From NCBI GenBank assembly GCA_902490055.1, contig CABUCP010000256.1, forward strand, positions 1 through 5,381: 5,381 nt of DNA. Reading direction: 5' to 3'. Position numbers and translations under genes: made by a program. Shown one piece after another: positions 1-5,331 of the stretch. Below the pieces are notes generated by a model. It searched no databases and was not told the origin of the DNA. It saw only the letters and a program-made list of their open reading frames with translations. The stretch is from an uncultured Klebsiella sp. GTDB lineage: Bacteria; Pseudomonadota; Gammaproteobacteria; Enterobacterales; Enterobacteriaceae. Numbering within the stretch: the first letter of the stretch is position 1; every line of letters starts with the position of its first letter.

Positions 1-303
1 GCTGAGTTTACGTTTTCAAAAACGCTGATGGGGAGCAACAAAAAGAAGGCCTCAATCACCAGCGGTAATATCGCCTACGCGCTATTTGTCCTGCTGTGCA
101 TCTGGGCCGGCGCGCAGATGCTGAGCATGCTGGTGCACGCGCCCGGCGTGTTCGAACATCTCATTCAGATTCAGGATAACGACCGACCGCGCATTGAGAT
201 CGGGCTCGGCGTCGGTACCCTGTTCGGCTTGATCCCCTTCCTGTTCGGTAGCCTGCTGGTTGGCGCGCTGGGGCTTATCATGCGCTGGTACCATAATCGT
301 TAA
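1..303 (+). CDS. yaiY: YaiY, small inner-membrane protein (DUF2755), 5'-partial by one codon
   Basis: Small two-helix inner-membrane protein of unknown function. The first ATG in the window is at 28, but the reading frame is open to base 1. The codons before that ATG read AEFTFSKTL, which aligns with the second residue onward of E. coli YaiY (MADFTLSKSL, from memory). The real start is therefore probably the codon just outside the window, giving about 101 residues against about 102 in E. coli. In that numbering, one hydrophobic helix spans about residues 25-46 ([16 protein letters not shown]) and a second about 68-95 ([16 protein letters not shown]). A short polar loop (QDNDRPR) lies between them and a basic tail (RWYHNR) follows. 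The gene converges on yaiW and the two stop codons overlap at 300-303. In E. coli it lies beside yaiZ and ddlA. The family assignment is firm; no function can be read from the sequence. Confidence 0.9.
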   Translation, partial: AEFTFSKTLMGSNKKKASITSGNIAYALFVLLCIWAGAQMLSMLVHAPGVFEHLIQIQDNDRPRIEIGLGVGTLFGLIPFLFGSLLVGALGLIMRWYHNR

Positions 304-1403
304 TTGCGCGCCATACAGCTGGCGCGGCGATCGTCAACCCGCTTGGCAAACCACGCGGTGGTGAGATTACGGGTGATTTTCGGGCTCTCAAGCTGAATAC
401 CCGGCAGCATTTCGCGCGGTAAGGTTTTACCTGCTTTTTTATCGGCGATGCTGAATACCTTCTGGTACAAATCGCTCTGTTCAAAGGCCAGACTATCCCC
501 TTTCTTCAATTGGCGATGAATGTCGTCATTGCTCATCGCCAACTGCCCGGCTAAGCGACGCACCGCCAGTTCGGTCGTCCCCGGCTCATCGCTATCATAA
601 CGAATCAGATCGCCATCCAGCGCCAGCTTGACGCCGGTCGCTTTGACCACCGCATTCTGGAAAGCCGCATTGCGGCTGGCGTACCAACCGGCATTGAAGT
701 CGGCAAAACGGTACAGCGGCACGCTGTAGTTGGCCGGGTAGTTCAGCAGGTGATAAGTACCGAACCACAGCCCGCCGCGCAGGCTGAAGACCTCCTGGCG
801 CACGGTACCGTTCATTTTCCACGGATAGCCGTCAGTATGCTGCTCGGCGAAGGCGATGCTGACCTGCATCGGGCCGCCGGTATGCACCGGGTTGAGAGAG
901 CCGAATAACTTTTGCCCCATCGGCACCATGCCAATAAAGTCATCAAAAATCGCACTCAGCTGTTTTTCCGTTTTGACGCTATCCAGGCGCTCGCTATAGC
1001 TTTTTCCGTTCGGCGAGGTGATTTTCAGCGCGGTATGCACGAGGAACACCGGGATATGCATTTTTTCCGCCCGGCGGTCAATTTCCTGCCAGGCGATTTT
1101 GCTCAGCCCCGGCACCGGCGGATCGGCCTGATAGTTGGATTCCTGCTGCGCCACCGCCAGCACCGAACAGACGTTTTCTTCCGTCGGCGCCAGCTTCTGG
1201 CTGTCAAAGGTTTTGGCGATCGCCTGCGCCCAGGCCTCACGGTCCTTGACGCTGGCGGGCATTTTTTGCCGCACCACGGCGGCGACATCTACCGGCTTCT
1301 CGCCTTCTTTCAACTTAGGCGCCTGCTGGCTGGTACAGGCGCTGAGCACCAGTCCGGCCAGCAGCGTTAAAGAGAGTGAAACACCGCGAGAAACGTGCGC
1401 CAT
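300..1403 (-). CDS. yaiW: YaiW, surface-exposed outer-membrane lipoprotein (DUF1615)
   Basis: The 367-residue product matches E. coli YaiW (about 364 aa) along its length. That protein is an outer-membrane lipoprotein reported to act with SbmA in sensitivity to proline-rich antimicrobial peptides. The N-terminus has a short basic start, a hydrophobic stretch and a lipobox LSAC with the lipid-bearing cysteine at 23. Thr24 follows, so there is no Asp+2 inner-membrane retention signal. The frame extends five codons upstream to a TTG at 1416-1418. I chose ATG 1401-1403 because AAGGAAGG (1407-1414) lies at proper spacing before it and because it matches the E. coli start. Residues 84-91 (AVAQQESN), 176-182 (GGPMQVS) and 234-240 (ADFNAGW) resemble lytic transglycosylase motifs with Glu88 as the candidate acid; this is my inference. 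Cys79 and Cys363 are the only mature cysteines besides the lipidated one and could form a disulfide. The gene starts 18 nt after the sbmA stop and is presumably co-transcribed. Confidence 0.93.
   Translation of the reverse strand: MAHVSRGVSLSLTLLAGLVLSACTSQQAPKLKEGEKPVDVAAVVRQKMPASVKDREAWAQAIAKTFDSQKLAPTEENVCSVLAVAQQESNYQADPPVPGLSKIAWQEIDRRAEKMHIPVFLVHTALKITSPNGKSYSERLDSVKTEKQLSAIFDDFIGMVPMGQKLFGSLNPVHTGGPMQVSIAFAEQHTDGYPWKMNGTVRQEVFSLRGGLWFGTYHLLNYPANYSVPLYRFADFNAGWYASRNAAFQNAVVKATGVKLALDGDLIRYDSDEPGTTELAVRRLAGQLAMSNDDIHRQLKKGDSLAFEQSDLYQKVFSIADKKAGKTLPREMLPGIQLESPKITRNLTTAWFAKRVDDRRASCMARN
307..326. repeat. 7-bp hairpin at the yaiY/yaiW convergent junction
   Basis: CGCGCCA at 307-313 pairs with TGGCGCG at 320-326 around a 6-nt loop. 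It begins three bases after the yaiY stop and lies within the last codons of yaiW. No T-tract follows on either strand, so it is not a standard intrinsic terminator. It could still slow or protect the 3' end of yaiY mRNA, and nothing else between these convergent genes looks like a terminator. Because it is coding sequence for yaiW, the symmetry may be accidental. Confidence 0.3.
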
Positions 1404-1406
1404 AAA

Positions 1407-1414
1407 CCTTCCTT
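1407..1414 (-). promoter_or_regulatory. Ribosome binding site deciding the yaiW start
   Basis: AAGGAAGG on the minus strand lies in the 18-nt gap between the sbmA stop (1422-1424) and ATG 1401-1403, with its AAGGA core 6 nt before the ATG. It would lie inside the coding sequence if the upstream TTG (1416-1418) were used, which argues for the ATG. The short gap makes translational coupling to sbmA likely. Confidence 0.75.
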
Positions 1415-1421
1415 GCAATCA

Positions 1422-2642
1422 TTAATTAACGGTTGAAGAGACTTCCTGCAGCCCTTTGTTATCCAGTTCGCGTTCAAAGCTGCGCAAACGTTTATAGATG
1501 GACATCAATTCCACCAGCGTCGTCCACGAGCTAATCAGATACTGGAATGAACCACGTACCTGGCCGAACACGTTGGTAATCTGCGTCATCAGGCCGAGCG
1601 TAATCGTACCGGCAACAATCGACGGAAACAGCAGGAACAAGCCGAAAACGTTATCCACCTGCAGGTAAAGAATACGGGCGATATTGAAATACATATAGTG
1701 GAAATACAGGCGGAAATAGTTGTGACGCACGGCGCTGAACAGTTCGCGCACGGTCGGCGGCGTGGCGCGGGCGGCATCATCTTCACCGTAGACCAGCTCT
1801 TTACGATACGCCGCTTCCACGCGTTGGTTTTTGAACTGCAGGCCGGGCAGCTTAATCCCCACTACCGCCAGCATCCCGGTCCCCATCAGCGACCAGACGA
1901 TCGCGGCAATCACCAGGCCGTACGGCAGATGGCCAACAATCGGCAGATCCGGTACGTGCGCCGACAGCGATACCAGCACCGGCAAGAAGGCGATCAGCGT
2001 CATCACCGCGTTGATAAAGCTCACGCCCATATCTTCAAGCGTCGCGGCAAAGCGCATGGTGTCTTCCTGCACACGCTGAGCGGCGCCTTCAATATGGCGC
2101 AGATGCTGCCAGTGCTCCATATAATGTTCGTTCATCGCGGTCCGCCAACGGAACACGTAGTGGCTGACGAAGAAGTTATTCAGCACGCCAATCACCACCG
2201 CAATCAGTGCAATGCCGAGGAAAATGCCGATCTCGTGATAAAACTGATTGATACTGACCTTGTGCGGCGTCGCCAGCGCGCTTTGGATCAAGTCGTAGAA
2301 CGGCGCATACCAGGCGTTAATCGCCACCCCGACTTCAACCAGGAACCAGGTGACGAAGATAATCAAAGAGGTACCGAGAATCGACCAGTACTGCCAGCGA
2401 TGCGGGCTATAGATAAACCAAAACAGTGCAAAAGCGCCGACGCAAAATAGATAATAGGCGTAAAACACCAAATAGTTGAGCGACCAGAACCGCGCCGCGC
2501 TGATGGCGACATCCTGCGATGCGCCGGTTATCCGCAGCAGCCAGTCGCCGCCGCCCGCCTGCCAAAAGATCACCGCCAGCAGCGACCAGATAAAGGCAGA
2601 AATAAAAAACGGCCCCGGTTTGGGGAAAAAAGCTTTAAACAT
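1422..2642 (-). CDS. sbmA: SbmA, inner-membrane proton-driven peptide antibiotic transporter
   Basis: The product is 406 residues, the same length as E. coli SbmA and closely matching it. SbmA is a homodimeric, proton-gradient-dependent importer of the SbmA/BacA family. It admits microcins B17 and J25, bleomycin and proline-rich peptides such as Bac7; its physiological substrate is uncertain. Hydrophobic segments are visible at about residues 12-29, 54-78, 88-110, 137-160, 206-227, 240-263 and 332-356. The family block [18 protein letters not shown] (273-290) and the [15 protein letters not shown] region (195-209) are intact. Glu203, Glu276 and Glu287, acidic residues associated with coupling or function in the E. 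coli protein, are all kept. There is no ABC ATPase domain, as expected despite the fold's kinship to ABC exporters. AGGAG (2649-2653) lies 6 nt before the ATG. The gene leads the sbmA-yaiW operon, and a sigma-E-like promoter lies upstream at 2739-2765. Confidence 0.97.
   Translation of the reverse strand: MFKAFFPKPGPFFISAFIWSLLAVIFWQAGGGDWLLRITGASQDVAISAARFWSLNYLVFYAYYLFCVGAFALFWFIYSPHRWQYWSILGTSLIIFVTWFLVEVGVAINAWYAPFYDLIQSALATPHKVSINQFYHEIGIFLGIALIAVVIGVLNNFFVSHYVFRWRTAMNEHYMEHWQHLRHIEGAAQRVQEDTMRFAATLEDMGVSFINAVMTLIAFLPVLVSLSAHVPDLPIVGHLPYGLVIAAIVWSLMGTGMLAVVGIKLPGLQFKNQRVEAAYRKELVYGEDDAARATPPTVRELFSAVRHNYFRLYFHYMYFNIARILYLQVDNVFGLFLLFPSIVAGTITLGLMTQITNVFGQVRGSFQYLISSWTTLVELMSIYKRLRSFERELDNKGLQEVSSTVN
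1511..1518 (-). other. Chi octamer (GCTGGTGG)
   Basis: GCTGGTGG is present on the minus strand within sbmA. This is the RecBCD recombination hotspot sequence of E. coli and relatives. It is an exact match, but an octamer also occurs by chance in GC-rich coding sequence. Its activity here depends on the host enzyme. Confidence 0.5.
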
Positions 2643-2698
2643 CGTACTCTCCTGCTAACTTCTTATCGTTCTGTTTTTGCTGTGTACCACACGTACGC

Positions 2699-2717
2699 CC
2701 GCCGCAACGCGCGGCGG
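2699..2717 (-). repeat. GC-only 7-bp hairpin in the sbmA leader
   Basis: CCGCCGC (2699-2705) and GCGGCGG (2711-2717) pair perfectly around the 5-nt loop AACGC. If transcription starts near 2732, this hairpin forms near the 5' end of the sbmA transcript, about 55 nt before the start codon. No U-tract follows on either strand, so it is not an intrinsic terminator. A 5'-proximal stable stem could protect the mRNA or modulate translation; that role is inferred. Confidence 0.5.
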
Positions 2718-2738
2718 CGAAGTAAAGCGGACCCATGA

Positions 2739-2765
2739 TGAGACCGGATATCAGCGACTTAGTTC
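2739..2765 (-). promoter_or_regulatory. Predicted sigma-E promoter of sbmA-yaiW
   Basis: On the minus strand GAACTA (2760-2765) is followed after exactly 15 bp by GTCTCA (2739-2744). The sigma-E (RpoE) pattern is GAACTT, then GTCTGA or GTCTAA, with the same 15-bp spacing in rpoH P3. Each hexamer has one mismatch. Transcription would begin near 2732 and give a leader of about 90 nt. Expression of E. coli sbmA-yaiW is reported to depend on sigma-E, which supports the assignment. I found no better sigma-70 promoter for sbmA in the interval. Confidence 0.55.
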
Positions 2766-2885
2766 GTCTGCCATGCGACAAGAATTGTTTCTACGGGTTT
2801 CACGCGTAAAGGATTGTCGGGTATAAGCGCTTAATCATACGCGTCAGCCACAAAAGCAGATATCTGAAAGCGGAAAAAAGTCATT

Positions 2886-2902
2886 TTTACGCACCGTTAC
2901 GC
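2886..2902. promoter_or_regulatory. 10-bp-phased TTACGC direct repeat, CpxR-box-like
   Basis: On the plus strand TTACGC occurs at 2887-2892 and again at 2897-2902, one helical turn apart. Read on the minus strand this is GTAAC, 5 nt, GTAAA (2900 down to 2886), one mismatch from the CpxR pattern GTAAA-N5-GTAAA. It sits about 53 bp upstream of the likely ampH -10 and about 120 bp upstream of the predicted sbmA -35, so either gene could be the target. Assigning it to the Cpx envelope-stress system is tentative, and another OmpR-family regulator is possible. Confidence 0.3.
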
Positions 2903-2933
2903 TTTTCTGTGAAATATTGTCGTTATTCCCACT

Positions 2934-2960
2934 TTGCTCGCCGCGACTTCGTAGTATAAA
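2934..2960 (+). promoter_or_regulatory. Possible ampH promoter
   Basis: TATAAA (2955-2960) is a good -10 candidate 30 bp before the ampH start. The best -35 options upstream (TTGCTC at 2934-2939, 15-bp spacer, or TTTGCT one base earlier) are weak, so activation by a regulator is possible. The implied leader is only about 25 nt. Called from position and AT-richness as much as from consensus. Confidence 0.35.
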
Positions 2961-2990
2961 TACAGTGTATATTCCCCTAATAAGCGATGG

Positions 2991-4160
2991 ATGCCTCCGT
3001 TGAAACGTAGTTTGCTCATTTTTGCTGCGCTGTGCGCGGCGTCGTGGACCTCAGCCCAGGCGGTTCAGCCGAGCGTTGATCCGGTATTTACTTCCGATGT
3101 TGTCGATCGCTTTGCCGAGCATATTTATTACGGCAGCGGCGCGACCGGCATGGCGATGGTGGTCATTGACGGCAACCAGCGCGTATTCCGCAGCTTCGGC
3201 GAAACGCGGCCGGGCAACAACCAGCATCCGCAACTGGATTCAGTGATCCGCATCGCCTCATTGAGCAAACTGATGACCAGCGAAATGCTGGTGAAACTGC
3301 TCGACCAGGGGGTGGTTAAGCTCAACGATCCGTTAAGCAAATACGCCCCGCCTGGCGCACGTGTGCCAACCTACCAGGGCGTACCTATTACGCTGGTCAA
3401 TCTCGCGACCCACACCAGCGCCCTGCCGCGCGAGCAGCCCGGCGGCGCGGCACATCGCCCGGTGTTCGTCTGGCCAACCCGCCAACAGCGTTGGAACTGG
3501 CTGACGACGGCATCGCTTAAAACGACGCCGGGTTCGCAGGCGGCCTACTCCAACCTCGCGTTCGATCTGTTAGCCGATGCGCTTTCGACCGCCGCCGGCA
3601 AGCCTTATCCGCAGCTGTTTGAAGAGCAAATTACCCGTCCGCTGGGGATGAAGGACACTACCTTCACACCATCGCCGGACCAGTGCCAGCGCCTGATGGT
3701 GGCGGAGAAAGGCGCCAGTCCGTGCAATAACACGCTCGCCGCCATCGGCAGCGGCGGCGTGTATTCGACGCCTGGCGATATGATGCGCTGGATGCAGCAG
3801 TTCCTCTCCTCGGATTTCTACACTCGCGGCCAGCAGGCCGATCGCATGCAGACGCTTATTTATCAACGCGCCCAGCTCACCAGGGTGATCGGTATGGACG
3901 TGCCGGGTAAAGCCGACGCGCTGGGCCTCGGCTGGGTATATATGAAGCCGAAAAATGGCCATCCGGGCATTATTCAGAAGACCGGCGGCGGCGGCGGATT
4001 TATTACCTATATGGCGATGAACCCGCAGGCTAACGTCGGCGTCTTCGTAGTGGTGACCCGCTCTTCTCTGACCCGCTTTAGCGCCATGAGCGACGGCGCT
4101 AACGATCTCGTCAGCGCCTTAAGCGGCGTGCAGCCGAATATGGAAACCGCCAGTCAGTAA
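2991..4160 (+). CDS. ampH: AmpH, periplasmic D,D-carboxypeptidase/D,D-endopeptidase (low-molecular-mass PBP)
   Basis: AmpH binds penicillin and, in E. coli, trims pentapeptides and cleaves D,D cross-links of peptidoglycan; it has weak beta-lactamase activity and is related to class C AmpC. All three serine-enzyme motifs are present: S90-L-S-K93 (nucleophile Ser90), Y186-S-N188 and K330-T-G332, the last followed by a run of glycines. An N-terminal signal peptide (basic LKR, hydrophobic core, cleavage likely after AQA at 24) sends it to the periplasm. The product is 389 residues against about 385 in E. coli. The ATG adds three residues (MPP) relative to the remembered E. coli start, which corresponds to TTG at 3000-3002; both have weak ribosome binding sites, so the true start may be 3000. 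Cys232 and Cys245 could form a disulfide. The gene is transcribed away from sbmA and in the same direction as hemB, 107 bp upstream of it. No key residue is missing. Confidence 0.96.
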   Translation: MPPLKRSLLIFAALCAASWTSAQAVQPSVDPVFTSDVVDRFAEHIYYGSGATGMAMVVIDGNQRVFRSFGETRPGNNQHPQLDSVIRIASLSKLMTSEMLVKLLDQGVVKLNDPLSKYAPPGARVPTYQGVPITLVNLATHTSALPREQPGGAAHRPVFVWPTRQQRWNWLTTASLKTTPGSQAAYSNLAFDLLADALSTAAGKPYPQLFEEQITRPLGMKDTTFTPSPDQCQRLMVAEKGASPCNNTLAAIGSGGVYSTPGDMMRWMQQFLSSDFYTRGQQADRMQTLIYQRAQLTRVIGMDVPGKADALGLGWVYMKPKNGHPGIIQKTGGGGGFITYMAMNPQANVGVFVVVTRSSLTRFSAMSDGANDLVSALSGVQPNMETASQ

Positions 4161-4166
4161 CCCTTC

Positions 4167-4216
4167 CGGGATGTTTTGCCCGCGATTGTTAAGGATCGTT
4201 TTGGCGAAACATCCCG
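4167..4216. repeat. 14-bp inverted repeat between ampH and hemB
   Basis: Bases 4167-4180 (CGGGATGTTTTGCC) pair with 4203-4216 (GGCGAAACATCCCG), with a single T-G wobble at 4177/4206. The 22-nt loop contains a second small stem, CGAT (4183-4186) with ATCG (4195-4198). The element starts 7 bp after the ampH stop and ends about 50 bp before hemB. No T-tract follows either arm, so it is not a textbook intrinsic terminator. It could stabilise the ampH mRNA 3' end, reduce read-through into hemB, or bind a dimeric protein. Confidence 0.6.
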
Positions 4217-4267
4217 CTGCCGTTTGCGGTACACTACCTTTTTTCATTTCACAAAATCAGGCAAACC

Positions 4268-5242
4268 ATGACAGATTTAATCACTCGCCCACGCCGCCTG
4301 CGTCAATCCGCCTCGCTGCGCGCCATGTTTGAAGAGACAACACTGAGTTTGAACGACCTGGTGTTGCCGATCTTTGTTGAAGAAGAAATTGACGATTACA
4401 AAGCCATTGAGGCGATGCCTGGCGTGATGCGTATTCCGGAAAAACATCTGGCGCGCGAAATTGAACGCATCGCCAACGCCGGCATCCGCTCGGTGATGAC
4501 GTTTGGCATCTCCCACCACACCGATGCGACCGGTAGCGATACCTGGAACGAAAACGGCCTGGTGGCGCGGATGACCCGCATTGCCAAACAGGCGGTGCCG
4601 GAAATGATCGTGATGTCCGATACCTGCTTCTGCGAATATACCTCCCACGGTCACTGCGGCGTGCTGTGCGAACACGGCGTCGATAACGATGCGACGCTGG
4701 AAAACCTCGGTAAGCAGGCTGTGGTTGCCGCAGCAGCCGGTGCGGATTTCATCGCGCCATCCGCGGCAATGGACGGTCAGGTGCAGGCGATCCGCCGTTC
4801 GCTGGATGCCGCAGGCTTCACCAATACCGCCATTATGTCTTACTCCACCAAGTTCGCGTCGTCGTTCTATGGCCCGTTCCGCGAAGCCGCCGGCACCGCG
4901 CTGAAAGGCGATCGTAAAACGTATCAAATGAGCCCGATGAACCGCCGCGAAGCAATTCGCGAATCGTTGCTCGATGAAGCCCAGGGCGCTGACTGCCTGA
5001 TGGTGAAACCGGCTGGCGCCTATCTGGATATCCTGCGCGATATCCGCGAGCGCACGGACCTGCCGCTCGGCGCTTATCAGGTCAGCGGCGAGTACGCGAT
5101 GATCAAATTTGCCGCGCAGGCTGGCGCTATCGACGAAGAGAAAGTGGTGCTGGAAAGCCTTGGCGCAATTAAACGCGCGGGCGCGGACCTGATCTTCAGC
5201 TATTTCGCCCTCGATCTGGCCGAGAAAAAAATCCTGCGTTAA
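4268..5242 (+). CDS. hemB: HemB, delta-aminolevulinic acid dehydratase (porphobilinogen synthase)
   Basis: HemB is the cytosolic enzyme that joins two 5-aminolevulinate molecules into porphobilinogen, the first pyrrole of haem, sirohaem and cobalamin synthesis. The product is 324 residues, identical in length to E. coli HemB. The two active-site lysines that form Schiff bases with substrate are present: Lys195 in SYSTK and Lys247 in LMVKPAG. The zinc-binding cysteines Cys120, Cys122 and Cys130 lie in [14 protein letters not shown], so this is the zinc-dependent type. AGG (4259-4261) lies 6 nt before the ATG. TACACT (4230-4235) is a possible -10, but no convincing -35 lies upstream, so the promoter is uncertain and read-through from ampH cannot be excluded. 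The gene ends shortly before a REP pair. No anomaly is seen. Confidence 0.98.
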   Translation: MTDLITRPRRLRQSASLRAMFEETTLSLNDLVLPIFVEEEIDDYKAIEAMPGVMRIPEKHLAREIERIANAGIRSVMTFGISHHTDATGSDTWNENGLVARMTRIAKQAVPEMIVMSDTCFCEYTSHGHCGVLCEHGVDNDATLENLGKQAVVAAAAGADFIAPSAAMDGQVQAIRRSLDAAGFTNTAIMSYSTKFASSFYGPFREAAGTALKGDRKTYQMSPMNRREAIRESLLDEAQGADCLMVKPAGAYLDILRDIRERTDLPLGAYQVSGEYAMIKFAAQAGAIDEEKVVLESLGAIKRAGADLIFSYFALDLAEKKILR

Positions 5243-5252
5243 CCCTGCCCTT

Positions 5253-5283
5253 CCCCGGTGGCGCTGACGCTTACCGGGGCTAC
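5253..5283 (-). repeat. REP element 1, downstream of hemB
   Basis: Read on the minus strand the element starts GTAG and then folds as CCCCGGT (5273-5279 complement) with ACCGGGG (5253-5259 complement). An inner GCG/CGC stem surrounds a TCAG loop, and mismatches separate the two stems. The 5' GTAG tetranucleotide plus an imperfect stem is the signature of repetitive extragenic palindromes mobilised by RAYT transposases. It lies 10 bp after the hemB stop and may define the hemB mRNA 3' end. No U-tract follows. Confidence 0.75.
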
Positions 5284-5298
5284 AAATCGGCACCAACC

Positions 5299-5331
5299 GT
5301 AGCCCGGATGAGGCGAAAGCCGCTATCCGGG
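5299..5331 (+). repeat. REP element 2, inverted partner
   Basis: GTAG (5299-5302) is followed by outer stem arms CCCGGAT (5303-5309) and ATCCGGG (5325-5331). An inner stem GGC/GCC (5312-5314 with 5319-5321) is closed by a GAAA tetraloop, with unpaired bases between the stems. It is inverted relative to REP element 1, with the two GTAG ends facing each other across a 15-bp spacer (5284-5298), forming a BIME-like unit. No RAYT transposase gene is in the window. Confidence 0.8.

Larger units (their letters stand above)
2643..2990. promoter_or_regulatory. Divergent sbmA / ampH control region
   Basis: This is a 348-bp gene-free interval between the divergent starts of sbmA and ampH. From the sbmA side it holds: the sbmA ribosome binding site; a GC-only hairpin (2699-2717) in the presumed leader; a sigma-E-like promoter (2739-2765); two 10-bp perfect palindromes, TAAGCGCTTA (2824-2833) and CAGATATCTG (2857-2866); a 10-bp-phased TTACGC direct repeat (2887-2902); and an AT-rich stretch with a plausible ampH -10 (2955-2960). 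I see no conserved open reading frame or tRNA-like fold. The length and density of symmetric elements exceed what two simple promoters need, so regulation by more than one factor is likely. Confidence 0.7.

Noticed and set aside
912..1370. Open reading frame of 152 codons antisense to yaiW
   Set aside because: Composition is shadow-like (many His, Arg and Phe) and no promoter or family resemblance is seen.
1420..1424. TAATG overlap of the sbmA stop with an ATG
   Set aside because: That ATG is out of frame with yaiW and opens only about 35 codons. The strong ribosome binding site at 1407-1414 serves the ATG at 1401-1403 instead.
1698..2450. Open reading frame of 250 codons antisense to sbmA
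   Set aside because: It is the complement of conserved SbmA codons, rich in His, Gln and Arg, with no recognisable motif or ribosome binding site.
2908..2923. CRP half-site TGTGA upstream of ampH
   Set aside because: The second half (GTCGT after 6 nt) does not match TCACA, so there is no supported CRP site.
3570..3962. Open reading frame of 130 codons antisense to ampH
   Set aside because: It is the shadow of conserved AmpH codons, with no ribosome binding site or known domain.
4201..4235. Sigma-70 promoter for hemB using TTGGCG (4201) and TACACT (4230)
   Set aside because: The spacer would be 23 bp, far from 17, and no other -35 fits, so I did not list a hemB promoter.
5253..5279. Intrinsic terminator for hemB
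   Set aside because: The stem is strong, but no U-tract follows and the GTAG head marks it as a REP. It may shape the 3' end without being a classical terminator.
4277..5296. Open reading frame of 339 codons antisense to hemB
   Set aside because: It lies opposite a fully conserved hemB in a GC-rich genome. The translation is rich in His, Arg and Gly without domain-like hydrophobic pattern, and its first codons run through REP element 1.
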